This document shows, piece after piece, positions 1-10,601 of a stretch of 64,000 nt of DNA. The notes under the pieces were generated by a model. That model was not told the DNA's origin, searched no databases, and saw only the letters and a list, made by a program, of their open reading frames with translations. The stretch is taken from positions 2,480,001 to 2,544,000 of the forward strand of contig NZ_AZUP01000001.1 in assembly GCF_000527135.1 (NCBI RefSeq). Direction: 5' to 3'. The position numbers and the translations under genes were made by a program. How positions within the stretch are numbered: position 1 is the stretch's first letter; each line of letters opens with the position of its first letter. Source of the DNA: Methyloversatilis discipulorum. GTDB lineage: Bacteria; Pseudomonadota; Gammaproteobacteria; Burkholderiales; Rhodocyclaceae.

Positions 1-1694
1 TGAAGAAGGCCGGCGCCAACTATCAGGCCTGCTGCCCCTTCCACAGCGAGAAGACCCCCTCCTTCACGGTCAGCCCGGCCAAGCAGTTCTACCACTGCTT
101 CGGCTGCGGTGCGCACGGCAGCGCCATCGGCTTCCTGATGGAATATTCCGGACTGAGCTATCCGGACGCGATCGAGGAACTGGCGCGCAACGCTGGCATG
201 ACCGTACCGCGCGAAGACTTCACGCCGGAAATGGCACAGCGCCGCCAGCAGGCGGCGTCGCTGACCGAGGTGATGGCGCGCGCCGCACAGCATTACAAGC
301 AGCAGTTGAAAAAGAGCCCGCGCGCGATCGACTACCTGAAAGGCCGCGGGCTCTCGGGTGAGATCGCCGCCCGCTTCGGCATCGGCTACGCACCGGACGA
401 CTGGCAGGGCCTGCGCGAAGCCTTCGACGATTACGAAGCTGCAGCGCTGGCCGAATGCGGGCTGGTGATCGATGCCGAGCCGTCAGAAGGCCAGAGCAAG
501 GGCCGACGCTACGACCGCTTCCGCGACCGAGTCATGTTTCCCATCCTCGACGCACGGAACAACGTGATCGGCTTCGGCGGCCGCGTGCTCGACCGTGGCG
601 AGCCGAAGTACCTGAATTCCCCGGAAACGCCACTGTTCTCCAAAGGCCGCGAACTGTACGGCCTGACCCAGGCGCGCGCCGCGATCCGCGACAACGGCTT
701 CGTGCTGGTGGTCGAAGGTTATATGGACGTGGTGGCACTGGCCCAGTTCGGCGTCGGTAACGCGGTCGCGACACTGGGCACGGCGACCACCCCCGACCAC
801 ATCCACAAGCTGTTCCGCCAGACCGACCGCATCGTGTTCTGCTTCGACGGCGACCGCGCCGGACGCAAGGCCGCGTGGCGCGGCCTCGAATCAGCGCTGT
901 CGGAACTGAGCGACGGACGCAGCGCATCCTTCCTCTTCCTGCCGACCGAACACGATCCGGACAGCTTCGTGCGCGAACAGGGCGCCGAACGTTTCCGTCA
1001 GCTCGCACTGTCTGCACAACCGCTCAGCGAATACCTGCTGCACGAACTGCAGTCGCGCTGCGACACGCGCAGCGCCGAAGGGCGCGCGCAGTTCATCAAC
1101 GAGGCCAAGCCGCTGGTGACGCAGATTCCTGCCGGTGCGTTACGCACCCAGCTGCTGCACCTGCTGGCGCCGGCCGTCGGGCTGTCGGCGCAGGAGCTGG
1201 CCGAAGCCTGCGGCCTGCGCATGCCGCGCCGAACCGGCCGCTACAACGCACCGCCGGCGCCGGCCGCACCGCGCGTCGCACCGACGACGCCGGCGCGCAA
1301 GCTGCTGTGCATGCTGATGCAGCGCCCCGCGCTCGGCAGCAAGGTCGGACACCTGGAAGACATCGACGACGACCCCTGGCTGCGGGCGGTGCAGGCGATC
1401 GCCGACTGCATCGAGCATGGCGACATCGATGCCGGCAATACGGCGGCACTGGTGGAGTACTTCAGGGACGGCCCGCACGGACCGTTGATCGAGGACGCGG
1501 TCGCCGCGGCGATCGACGACCCGGCGGACGAAGGTGCGTTGCCGCACATGTTCGACGACACCCTGCAGCACCTGAGGAAGACGGGAATTTCCCGCGCAAT
1601 CAACCATCTGACGATGCTCGGTCGTCAGACGCCGCTGACCGCAGAGCAACAGGCCGAACTCGGCCGTCTGCTCAGGGAGAAGGCGCGGACTTGA
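1..1694 (+). CDS. dnaG: DNA primase DnaG (5' end missing)
   Basis: Makes the RNA primers for lagging-strand synthesis at the replication fork. The reading frame is open from base 3, so only the first few dozen codons are missing. The first visible residues are the second half of the CHC2 zinc finger (CPFH, then CFGCG about 20 residues on). The TOPRIM catalytic core follows, with the VVEGYMD glutamate motif near nt 705-730 and the FDGDRAG aspartates near nt 843-865. The C-terminal 170 residues are the DnaB-interacting part. The stop (TGA) is at 1692-1694. rpoD follows on the same strand after a 181-bp gap with its own -10 element, the classical macromolecular-synthesis order; rpsU, often upstream, lies outside the window if present. 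Confidence 0.97.
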   Translation, partial: KKAGANYQACCPFHSEKTPSFTVSPAKQFYHCFGCGAHGSAIGFLMEYSGLSYPDAIEELARNAGMTVPREDFTPEMAQRRQQAASLTEVMARAAQHYKQQLKKSPRAIDYLKGRGLSGEIAARFGIGYAPDDWQGLREAFDDYEAAALAECGLVIDAEPSEGQSKGRRYDRFRDRVMFPILDARNNVIGFGGRVLDRGEPKYLNSPETPLFSKGRELYGLTQARAAIRDNGFVLVVEGYMDVVALAQFGVGNAVATLGTATTPDHIHKLFRQTDRIVFCFDGDRAGRKAAWRGLESALSELSDGRSASFLFLPTEHDPDSFVREQGAERFRQLALSAQPLSEYLLHELQSRCDTRSAEGRAQFINEAKPLVTQIPAGALRTQLLHLLAPAVGLSAQELAEACGLRMPRRTGRYNAPPAPAAPRVAPTTPARKLLCMLMQRPALGSKVGHLEDIDDDPWLRAVQAIADCIEHGDIDAGNTAALVEYFRDGPHGPLIEDAVAAAIDDPADEGALPHMFDDTLQHLRKTGISRAINHLTMLGRQTPLTAEQQAELGRLLREKART

Positions 1695-1722
1695 AAGACG
1701 AGAAGCCAACCCCTAAAACGGG

Positions 1723-1728
1723 TATAAT
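1723..1728 (+). promoter_or_regulatory. Perfect -10 hexamer between dnaG and rpoD
   Basis: TATAAT lies 30 bp after the dnaG stop and about 150 bp before the rpoD start, so rpoD probably has its own vegetative promoter. The correctly spaced -35 position (around 1700-1705) does not resemble TTGACA; the TTGAAA at 1691 is 26 bp away, too far. The 5' leader would be about 140 nt long and contains a short CGGCAA/TTGCCG pair (1809-1838). Confidence 0.5.
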
Positions 1729-1875
1729 GACGGGTTTTCCCTGTCGACCGCTTACATAGGTCGGGCTCATTGCCGGCCCGGTACGACGGGGTCCTGTGCG
1801 CAGGCGGACGGCAATCCGGTGAGGGTTTTGCCTTGCCGGGTTCGCCGCTGGTTACACGCAGATCTGAGGATATAC

Positions 1876-3897
<2,022 letters not shown>

Positions 3898-3954
3898 TTT
3901 TCGTGTGAAACTTGAGCGACCCCATCGTCACGGAAAACAACAGGGAGGCCTACC

Positions 3955-4386
3955 GTGAAGACCATCGCTCAGGTGATAGAAGGCAAGCAGGGTCCGATCG
4001 CGACCGTCGAAGCGGACAACACGGTCATCAGCGCGCTGCGCGTGATGGCCAACCGCGGCATCGGTGCCGTGCTGGTGACCGACAACGGTGCGCTGGCCGG
4101 CATCTTTTCCGAGCGCGACTATGCGCGCAAGGTGGTGCTGCAGGGCAAGGATTCGGCCACCACGCCGGTGCGCGACATCATGACCAGCAAGCTCATCCAT
4201 GTGACGCCGGACATGACGGTCGATCAGGCGATGCAGCTGATGAGCGACAAGCGCATCCGTCACCTGCCGGTGCTCGACCCAGCAGGTTCGCTGGTCGGCG
4301 TCGTGTCCATCGGTGACATGGTCAAGGAAACGATCGAGTACCAGCAGTTCCTGATCAAGCAGCTCGAAAGCTATATCGCGAGCTGA
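3955..4386 (+). CDS. Two-CBS-domain protein
   Basis: A 143-residue soluble protein made almost entirely of a tandem CBS pair (about residues 10-65 and 77-135), the Bateman module that binds adenine nucleotides. It starts at GTG 3955, preceded by GGGAGG at a suitable distance. Stand-alone Bateman proteins of this type (the YrpB/Hrp1-like group, common in betaproteobacteria) usually act as energy or redox sensors, but the partner cannot be told from sequence. The second repeat carries the typical RIRHLPVLD strand. It follows rpoD by 57 bp and may be cotranscribed, although no function link is implied. A GC-rich hairpin at 4395-4418 follows. Confidence 0.85.
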   Translation: MKTIAQVIEGKQGPIATVEADNTVISALRVMANRGIGAVLVTDNGALAGIFSERDYARKVVLQGKDSATTPVRDIMTSKLIHVTPDMTVDQAMQLMSDKRIRHLPVLDPAGSLVGVVSIGDMVKETIEYQQFLIKQLESYIAS

Positions 4387-4394
4387 CCTTCACG

Positions 4395-4418
4395 GCGGGA
4401 GCGCGAACGCGCTCCCGC
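4395..4418. terminator. GC-rich hairpin between convergent genes
   Basis: GCGGGAGCG and CGCTCCCGC form a perfect stem (extendable to 11 bp) in the 37-bp gap between the CBS gene and the convergent phosphodiesterase gene. No U-tract follows on either strand, so it is a weak or Rho-assisted terminator at best. Confidence 0.5.
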
Positions 4419-4423
4419 ACCCC

Positions 4424-5584
4424 TCAGAGCACCTTCCCCACCAGCGGCACCGTCATTTCCGCTTCGCTCGTGCCCCCATGCACGCCGATTAGCCGGTGCG
4501 CACGTTCGCCCGGCACGGTGTCGCGCAAGGTCCAGTCCGCCTTCATTTCCAGCGTGTAGTCGCCGATGCGCTCAAGCAGGCGCGGATGCGGCTCGCCCGG
4601 ACCGAAACGCCCGGCCGCGACGAGGTCGCTCGATCGCCACGGGATGCAGGCGCAGTCCAGCGCCTGCAGCGCACCTTCGAAATCGCGCGCCCGACCCGGC
4701 TTGAGGTGACAGAACACCGCGCGCCGCTCGCCCGACAGCGGACCGGCGAGACAGTCGGCCAGCGAAGGCAGGTGTTCGACTTCGATCAGGCGCTCCGTCG
4801 GCGCATCGATGAAGCCGTGGTCGGCCGTCACCAGCAGCTGAACGCCGCAGCCCGCCATCGTCGCGGCCCAGGCGGCCAGCGCGGCATCGGCCGCACACAG
4901 TAGTGCGCGCGCGCTGTCGGAGGCGCATCCGCGCACGTGGGCGCAATGGTCGAAGTCCGGCCAGTAGGCGTAGACGTAAGCAGGCGGTGACGGGGCACGC
5001 AGCGCGTCCGTCAGCGCAGTAAGCATCCCCTCCAGTCCGGTATAGCCGACGACCCCCGCACCGGCGCTGTGCAGCGTATTGAACGGCGAGTGCGCAATGT
5101 CGGCGGGCGAAATCACCTGTGACGCCGCAGGCAGCGACGCGAACACGGACGGCGCCCGGCACACCCGCGCCAGCACCTCCTCCTGCGAACAGGGCAGCTC
5201 GCCGTCGCCGCGCAGTGTGACCGGCAGGATGGCGAGCACGCGACCGTCCAGGCTCGGTTCGGTACAACGCAGGTGCCAGCCGGTCAGCCCATGCACCGCC
5301 GGCGGCCGCGCCGTCATGAAGGTGGTGATGGCCGCGGCGGTGGTCGACGGGAACACGGAAGTCAGCGTCGTCATGCAGTGCCGGCGCAGAAAGCTGTCTT
5401 CCGGCAGCAGTTCGAGCTGCTTCATGCCAACGCCGTCGAGCACCAACAAAACGACGCTGCGCGCGTCACGCCAGGCTGACGCGTCCACATCGCGCAAGCC
5501 CTCGCCGGCGCTCCCGCCACCGCACGCGCGCACCACATCCTGCATCAGATCGGCGATCGACCCGCCCTCGAAATCCGGCCACAT
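4424..5584 (-). CDS. Alkaline-phosphatase-fold phosphodiesterase/nucleotide pyrophosphatase family protein
   Basis: A 386-residue protein of the alkaline phosphatase superfamily (type I phosphodiesterase/nucleotide pyrophosphatase branch). The N-terminal metal-binding strand VVLLVLDGVG, the nucleophile region SVFPSTTAAAITTF (a Thr/Ser followed by the usual small residues), and the later VTADHGF and GVHGG motifs give the expected Asp/His metal ligands. The substrate is unknown; family members cleave nucleotide pyrophosphates or phosphodiesters, or remove phosphonate or sulfate groups. No signal peptide or membrane segment is seen, so it is probably cytoplasmic. It is monocistronic, convergent with the CBS gene and divergent from the tRNA gene. 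Confidence 0.8.
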   Translation of the reverse strand: MWPDFEGGSIADLMQDVVRACGGGSAGEGLRDVDASAWRDARSVVLLVLDGVGMKQLELLPEDSFLRRHCMTTLTSVFPSTTAAAITTFMTARPPAVHGLTGWHLRCTEPSLDGRVLAILPVTLRGDGELPCSQEEVLARVCRAPSVFASLPAASQVISPADIAHSPFNTLHSAGAGVVGYTGLEGMLTALTDALRAPSPPAYVYAYWPDFDHCAHVRGCASDSARALLCAADAALAAWAATMAGCGVQLLVTADHGFIDAPTERLIEVEHLPSLADCLAGPLSGERRAVFCHLKPGRARDFEGALQALDCACIPWRSSDLVAAGRFGPGEPHPRLLERIGDYTLEMKADWTLRDTVPGERAHRLIGVHGGTSEAEMTVPLVGKVL

Positions 5585-5641
5585 CGTCCGGCACCCTCCT
5601 CCGAAACCCGCTCCGCAGGCCCCGATACGGCGCCCCTTTGC

Positions 5642-5647
5642 TATAGT
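5642..5647 (+). promoter_or_regulatory. -10-like hexamer upstream of the tRNA
   Basis: TATAGT lies 13 bp before the tRNA 5' end, where a tRNA promoter -10 would be expected. The sequence 17 bp further upstream is GC-rich and not a recognisable -35. Confidence 0.4.
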
Positions 5648-5660
5648 ACCGCTCCCTTCC

Positions 5661-5739
<79 letters not shown>

Positions 5740-5747
5740 GATCGCCC

Positions 5748-5772
5748 GCCCCAGCCCGCACGCGGCTGGGGC
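5748..5772 (+). terminator. Hairpin downstream of the tRNA
   Basis: A nine-pair stem (GCCCCAGCC with GGCTGGGGC) encloses a seven-base loop, nine bases after the tRNA CCA. A C-run rather than a U-run follows, so it may act in 3' processing or as a weak terminator. Confidence 0.45.
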
Positions 5773-5900
5773 CCCCCGCTCCGGCCGCCCGCCCATTGAT
5801 CGTCATCAAGCCCCCCGCGGCCGGCGCCTAAAAGCTCGCCGATTTGCGGCACACTGTCGCCTTGGTAATCAGTCGGCATTTCGGCAGGGGGTGATGGGCA

Positions 5901-6671
5901 ATGGCAGTCGAACTGTTCAACAACGGCAAGCACGTCTGCCTGGCCTTCTACGATCTGGTCGACGAAGGCGCCGACCATGCAGTGCAGTGCAACCAGTTCC
6001 TGGTGGTGGACGGCGAACACGGCGCGCTGATCGACCCCGGCGGCAACATGACCTACACCGGGCTGATGATGTCGATGCAGCGCTACTTCCCGTCGAAGGA
6101 CCTCGATCTCATCCTCGCCTCGCATGCCGACCCGGACATCATCGCGTCGATGAACAAGTGGATGGTGAGCACTTCGTGCAAGGTGATGATCTCGAAGCTG
6201 TGGGCGCGCTTCCTGCCGCACTTCACGACCGGCCGCGACTACACCGCGCGCATCATTCCGATTCCGGACGAAGGCATGCGGATTCCGCTCGGCGGCATGG
6301 AAATGCTGGCGCTGCCGGCGCACTTCATGCACTCGGAAGGCAATTTCCAGTTCTACGACCCGGTGTCGAAAATCCTGTTCTCCGGCGACATGGGCGCCTC
6401 GATGATCGGTCACAGCGAAGCGCTGCCGCCGGTCAGCGATTTCGACGCGCACATTCCGCACATGTTCGGCTTCCACCGCCGCTATATGGTGTCGAACAAG
6501 ATCTGCCGCTACTGGGCCAGCATGGTGCGCGGACTCGACATCGACATGATCGTGCCGCAGCACGGCGCCCGCTTCGAGGGCAAGGCGATGGTGAAGCGCT
6601 TCGTCGACTGGATAGAAAACCTGCCCTGCGGCGTCGACCTGATGACGCAGGCTCACTACAAGGCGCCCTGA
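5901..6671 (+). CDS. Stand-alone ODP-type di-iron metallo-beta-lactamase-fold protein
   Basis: A 256-residue protein with the metallo-beta-lactamase fold of the oxygen-reducing flavodi-iron proteins (FprA/NorV N-terminal half), but with no flavodoxin domain. Candidate iron ligands fall exactly where the family places them: His75, Asp77 and Asp79 (HADPD), His141, Asp163 and His221 (PQHG). FprA normally has H-x-E-x-D, so Glu is replaced by Asp here. No signal peptide or membrane segment is seen. Proteins with this ODP domain alone, or fused to signalling domains, are thought to sense or bind O2 or NO; reduction would need a separate electron donor. GGGGGTG lies upstream of the ATG. It is not in an operon with recognisable partners, so the role is inferred from fold only. 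Confidence 0.8.
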   Translation: MAVELFNNGKHVCLAFYDLVDEGADHAVQCNQFLVVDGEHGALIDPGGNMTYTGLMMSMQRYFPSKDLDLILASHADPDIIASMNKWMVSTSCKVMISKLWARFLPHFTTGRDYTARIIPIPDEGMRIPLGGMEMLALPAHFMHSEGNFQFYDPVSKILFSGDMGASMIGHSEALPPVSDFDAHIPHMFGFHRRYMVSNKICRYWASMVRGLDIDMIVPQHGARFEGKAMVKRFVDWIENLPCGVDLMTQAHYKAP

Positions 6672-6691
6672 ACCGGCGCGCCGGAGCGTAC

Positions 6692-7036
6692 TCAGCGCCC
6701 GGCCACTTCCAGCGCGTTGTCGACTGAGCGCACGCCGGGGACCGCCATCGCCGTCTGCAGCGCACGCGCCAGTTGCGACGCGTCGCGCACCACTCCGCTC
6801 AAAGTGACGCGCCCGTCGCGGGCGCTCACCGCGACATAGCAGCCGCGCAAGGCCTCGTCGTCGCCAAGAGCGCCCTTGATCGCCTGCTGCAGGCCGCGGT
6901 CGTGATCATCGGTGACCGGATCGCGCAATGTCGCCTGCGTGGCGGCGACCAGACTGGCCGCCTGAGCGGGCGAGCAGATCGAATAGGCGATGGCCGTCGT
7001 GGTAATCAAGGTCGCGATGGACTGGCGGGTGATCAT
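6692..7036 (-). CDS. Secreted BON-domain protein
   Basis: A 114-residue protein with a Sec signal peptide (cleavage probably after SPAQA, about residue 26) and one BON domain (about residues 45-112), recognised by the alternating GRVTLSGVVRDASQLARAL pattern and the final VRSVDNALEV strand. BON proteins such as OsmY and DolP are periplasmic or outer-membrane-associated and bind phospholipid or help envelope stability. GGAGG precedes the ATG. It converges with the ODP gene and lies 183 bp beyond the end of glrR, being transcribed the same way as that operon but probably separately. Confidence 0.8.
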   Translation of the reverse strand: MITRQSIATLITTTAIAYSICSPAQAASLVAATQATLRDPVTDDHDRGLQQAIKGALGDDEALRGCYVAVSARDGRVTLSGVVRDASQLARALQTAMAVPGVRSVDNALEVAGR

Positions 7037-7219
7037 GGTGTGCCTCCGTATCTGTTTTGGCGGCGCGGTCCGGCCGGCGGGAGTGCGCGCACCAGCATGC
7101 GTCGTGCCACACCGTGCCCGCCTTTGAATTCAGATACTTGAGCACGGCGGCGCCCGCCTTGCGTCGGGCTGCGGCGACGCGCGCACGACCGTCGGCGGCA
7201 ATCTCGCGCGCCGCGCCGT

Positions 7220-8596
7220 TCAGGCCTGTCGCATCTCGGCGACATCGCCCCGGAACAGGCCGGGATTCAGGTCGTAGCGCTGCAGCAGCCGGTAGAACTC
7301 GGTGCGGTTGCGGCCGGCGATGCGCGCCGCGTCGGTCACATTGCCGGCGGTGAGCTTGAGCAGCTGCACCAGGTAATTGCGCTCGAAGCGCTGTTTCGCC
7401 TCGGCGTAGCCCAAGGCCTCCATCGGCTTCACACGCAGCGCGCGATCGACCAGCGCGCGCGGTACCAGCGGCGTGGTGGCCAGCGCGCAGGCCTGCTCGA
7501 CCACATTCTGCAACTGGCGCACATTGCCGGCCCAGTGCGCGGTCGCCAGCGCCTCCAGCGCGTCGGGCGCGAAGCCGCGCAGGCGCTTGCCGTACTTCCT
7601 CGCCAGTGTGCGCAGGAAGTGTTCGGCCAACAGCGGAATGTCTTCGCGCCGCTCTGCCAGTGGCGGCAGTGACAGCGTGACCACGTTGATGCGGTAATAC
7701 AGATCTTCGCGGAACTGCCCCTGCGCGAGCAGGGCGTCGAGATCGCAGTGCGTGGCCGACACGATGCGCACATCGACCGGCTCCGCCTGCGTCGCGCCGA
7801 CCGGCCGTACCGCCCGCTCCTGCAGCACGCGCAACAGCTTCACCTGCAGTGCCGGCGGCATGTCGCCGATCTCGTCGAGGAAGAGCGTTCCGCCGTGCGC
7901 GGCGCGGAACAGACCGGTGTGGCGCGACACCGCCCCGCTGAAGGCACCGCGCTCGTGGCCGAACAGTTCGGATTCGAGCAGCGCGTCCGGTATCGCGCTG
8001 CAGTTGATGGCGACGAAAGGCGCCTGCGCGCGCGGGCTGGCGCGGTGCAGGGCGCGCGCCAGCAATTCCTTGCCAGTACCGCTGTCGCCGCGTATCAGTA
8101 CGCTGGCATCGGAGGCGGCGACCAGCCGCGCCTCGTCGAGCAGCGCCTCCATGCGTGCGCTGCGGCTGATGAAGCCATCGCGCCAGCCGGCGTCAATCGC
8201 CGTCACCGCGCCGGCCGGGGCGGCGTGCGACAGCGCCTGCGTGATGCGGTCAAGCAGTGAGGCGCTGTCGAAAGGTTTGGTCAGATATCCGGCGACGCCG
8301 CGCGAGGTCGCCTCCACCGCATCGGGAATGCTGCCGTGCGCGGTCAGCAGGATGACCGGCAACGCCGGGTGCTGCGCTCGGATGTCGTCGAACAGCGCGA
8401 GCCCGTCGCGATCCGGCAGCCGCACGTCGCTCAGCACCAGGCTGAAGCGCTCGACCGCGAGTCGCGTCAGTGCCGCTTCGGCGGTTTCGGCGGTGCTGAC
8501 GCGATAGCCGCTGGCCTTGAGCCGCAGCGACAGCAGACGCAGCAGATCGGTATCGTCGTCGACCAGCAGCAGGCGATGCTGCCCGTCCGCCCTCAC
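7220..8596 (-). CDS. glrR: Sigma-54-dependent response regulator, GlrR/QseF type
   Basis: A 458-residue NtrC-family activator. The receiver has phospho-acceptor Asp57, Thr85 and Lys107; the AAA+ domain has Walker A at about 170-176 (GDSGTGKE), a GAFSGA loop at 217-222 and Walker B at 236-242; the C-terminal Fis-type helix-turn-helix is at about 415-440. The loop that contacts sigma-54 is normally GAFTGA; here Thr is Ser. It starts at GTG 8596, whose GTGA overlaps the stop of the lipoprotein gene upstream, so it is translationally coupled. The kinase-lipoprotein-regulator order matches glrK-qseG-glrR of Enterobacteria, which is the main reason for the name. Two TGTC-N10-GACA sites, the E. coli GlrR motif, lie upstream of the operon at 10584-10670. 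Confidence 0.85.
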   Translation of the reverse strand: MRADGQHRLLLVDDDTDLLRLLSLRLKASGYRVSTAETAEAALTRLAVERFSLVLSDVRLPDRDGLALFDDIRAQHPALPVILLTAHGSIPDAVEATSRGVAGYLTKPFDSASLLDRITQALSHAAPAGAVTAIDAGWRDGFISRSARMEALLDEARLVAASDASVLIRGDSGTGKELLARALHRASPRAQAPFVAINCSAIPDALLESELFGHERGAFSGAVSRHTGLFRAAHGGTLFLDEIGDMPPALQVKLLRVLQERAVRPVGATQAEPVDVRIVSATHCDLDALLAQGQFREDLYYRINVVTLSLPPLAERREDIPLLAEHFLRTLARKYGKRLRGFAPDALEALATAHWAGNVRQLQNVVEQACALATTPLVPRALVDRALRVKPMEALGYAEAKQRFERNYLVQLLKLTAGNVTDAARIAGRNRTEFYRLLQRYDLNPGLFRGDVAEMRQA

Positions 8597-9084
8597 CGCG
8601 GTACGCCGCGCGACGGAATGCGCGCGGGCGGCAGGCTGCGTTCGATGTCGGCCAGTGCGTCGAGCTTGCGCTGCAGTTCGTCCGCCCGCGCCTGGCTGTC
8701 CTTCAGTTGCTGGCTGCTGCGTTCGAGCTGCTGCGTCAGCTTGACGTTGGCAGCGTCCAGACGCTGGCGCTCGACCACCTGTTCGAGCAGCGACTTCGCA
8801 TAGGGCTGCAATGCGCGCGCCTCATCGTCGGTAGATGCGACCAGTGCCTCCAGCTGTGTGCGCGCGCGCGTCAGATTGCCGCCGCGCGGCTGAGCTGCCT
8901 GCATCGCCTGCTGCAACTGTCGTTCCGCCGTGTTGGTGTGTGTCTCAAGCGCCGCCGGCTGCGGCGCTTCGGCCGCCGCCGGCGCGGATGGAGCGGGCTT
9001 CACGCCGGCGCAGGCAGCGAGCGTGAGCGCAAGCGCGATCGGGATCAGACGGATCAGACGGGTCAGACGGGCGTCAGCTGGCAT
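8593..9084 (-). CDS. qseG: QseG-like outer-membrane lipoprotein of the GlrKR system
   Basis: A 163-residue lipoprotein: short basic N-terminus, hydrophobic core, then the lipobox LAAC about 20 residues in, followed by an Ala/Pro-rich linker and a C-terminal coiled coil (LTQQLERSSQQLKDSQARADEL pattern). In E. coli QseG sits in the outer membrane and binds the GlrK/QseE kinase. Sequence similarity to QseG is weak at this level; the name rests on the lipobox, the coiled coil and the position between kinase and regulator genes. I use the ATG at 9084, which overlaps the kinase stop by 11 nt; an upstream in-frame start would bury the signal peptide. Confidence 0.7.
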   Translation of the reverse strand: MPADARLTRLIRLIPIALALTLAACAGVKPAPSAPAAAEAPQPAALETHTNTAERQLQQAMQAAQPRGGNLTRARTQLEALVASTDDEARALQPYAKSLLEQVVERQRLDAANVKLTQQLERSSQQLKDSQARADELQRKLDALADIERSLPPARIPSRGVPR

Positions 9085-10471
9085 GGGGCAATTCAATCCT
9101 GAAGTGGGCGCCGCGCTCGGCCGGCAGCACCAGTGCGCGACCGCCGTGCGCGGCGATGAACTCGCGCACGATGGCCAATCCGAGGCCATTGCCCTTGTCC
9201 GGGCGCGGGGCGCGGCGGCTGCCGCGGAAGAAGGGTTCGAAGATGCGTTCGGTCTCGTCCGGTGCGACCCCCGGACCTTCGTCGATGCAGTCGATGCGCG
9301 TGGTGTCGCCGTCGCTGCTCAGTTCGAGCCGCACGGTACCGCCGTGCGGGCTGAAGGCGATACCGTTGGACAGCAGGTTGGTGAGCGCGATGCGCAGCTT
9401 GGCGGCGTCGCCGCGCACCGGTGGTGCGTAGCCGCTGACGTCGAGCCGGATATCCTTGGCCTGCGCCTGCAGCTTGAGGTCGGCCGCCACTTCGCGCGCC
9501 AGCGCACGCAGCGCGGTCGGCTTCAGCTCGAGGTGGCGGGCGTCGAACTGCGTCGCGTTATAGCCGATCAGCTGTTCGATGCGTTCCTGCAGCGCGCGCG
9601 CATTGGCGTCGAGTATGCCGCTGACTTCGATCTGCTCGTCGCTGAGCTGTCCTGTCACACCGTCCTGCAGCAGCGCGATACCCTCGCGCAGCGACGCGAG
9701 CGGCGTCTTCAGTTCGTGCGACACATGGCGCAGCACGCGATTGCGGTGCGCCTCCAGATCGGCCAGCCGCACCCTCAGCCATTCGAGCTTTTCACCGAGT
9801 CGGCGCAGATCGGCCGGGCCACCCACCCGCACCGGCATCGAGAACTGCCCCTCGCCGAGGCGAGCGATGGCCTGCTCTACACGCTTCAGCGGCCGCAGTA
9901 TCCACCAGCCGGTGGCCACTGCGAGCAGGAGCGCGAGAGCGATGGCCGCCAGCACCTGCGTCGCCAAGGTGTCGCGGCTCGACTCCAGCGTGTCGAGCAG
10001 CGCCGTATTGCGGCCATCGATGGCCTCGCGCACGCCGGCGGCAAGGCGATCGTTGATCGAAGCGAGATCGGGCAACGCGTCGCCGACGGCGGCCTCGGCT
10101 GGCAGGTCGAACACGGCACGCAACTGAGCTTCAGTACGTCGCCACGTGTCCGCGTGCTGCGCGATCTGCGGCAAGCTCGCGGTCATCGTCGCCAGCGAGG
10201 CCAGCGCCTGAGCCTGGGCCTCATCGTAGCGGTGACGCAAACCGTCGTCCCGCAGCACGGCGTATTGACGCGCGCTGCGCGCCATGTCGAGCGAGCGTTC
10301 GTCGATCTGCTGCATCGCCGTCGTCAGGTTCAGTGCCCCACTGCCGGCCTCACGGCTGGCGCGGGCGAAGTCCTGCAGCATGATCCAGCCACTTGCTGCT
10401 GCGGCACCGAGCGCGCCGGCGATCAGCAGCACGGTCAGCAGCAGGGTGGTACGGAAGGATGCATGAGGCAT
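9074..10471 (-). CDS. glrK: Sensor histidine kinase, GlrK/QseE type
   Basis: A 465-residue inner-membrane sensor kinase. TM1 is at about 8-32, a periplasmic all-helical sensor at 33-171, TM2 at 172-192, a HAMP linker follows, then HisKA with His252 in HVSHELKTPLASL, then the ATPase domain with its N box, DEGPGV (G1) and GNGLGLAIV (G2). The helical sensor and operon order fit GlrK, which responds to envelope conditions and phosphorylates GlrR. It is the first gene of the operon; its promoter must lie in 10472-10550 on the minus strand, where I see no clear -24/-12 element, so it is probably not itself sigma-54 dependent. Confidence 0.83.
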   Translation of the reverse strand: MPHASFRTTLLLTVLLIAGALGAAAASGWIMLQDFARASREAGSGALNLTTAMQQIDERSLDMARSARQYAVLRDDGLRHRYDEAQAQALASLATMTASLPQIAQHADTWRRTEAQLRAVFDLPAEAAVGDALPDLASINDRLAAGVREAIDGRNTALLDTLESSRDTLATQVLAAIALALLLAVATGWWILRPLKRVEQAIARLGEGQFSMPVRVGGPADLRRLGEKLEWLRVRLADLEAHRNRVLRHVSHELKTPLASLREGIALLQDGVTGQLSDEQIEVSGILDANARALQERIEQLIGYNATQFDARHLELKPTALRALAREVAADLKLQAQAKDIRLDVSGYAPPVRGDAAKLRIALTNLLSNGIAFSPHGGTVRLELSSDGDTTRIDCIDEGPGVAPDETERIFEPFFRGSRRAPRPDKGNGLGLAIVREFIAAHGGRALVLPAERGAHFRIELPHAS

Positions 10472-10583
10472 GGGTCGAGGGATTTCCGGTGAACGTCCGA
10501 GTCTAGGCAGCCCGGACGCGGGCCGCGGTAAGGCCCGGTAATGGAATGCAACAGAACGTTAAATCCGCCACGCCTGGGCGGTG

Positions 10584-10601
10584 TGTCGCCCCTCGGCGAC
10601 A
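10584..10601. promoter_or_regulatory. GlrR operator, distal (TGTC-N10-GACA)
   Basis: TGTC (10584-10587), ten bases, GACA (10598-10601); the symmetry extends to TGTCGC-N6-GCGACA. This is the motif bound by GlrR upstream of glmY in enterobacteria. Its centre is about 190 bp upstream of the predicted bactofilin transcription start. Confidence 0.75.

Noticed and set aside
10472..10580. Sigma-54 promoter for the glrK operon itself
   Set aside because: No GG-N10-GC element on the minus strand fits; only the bactofilin side has one.
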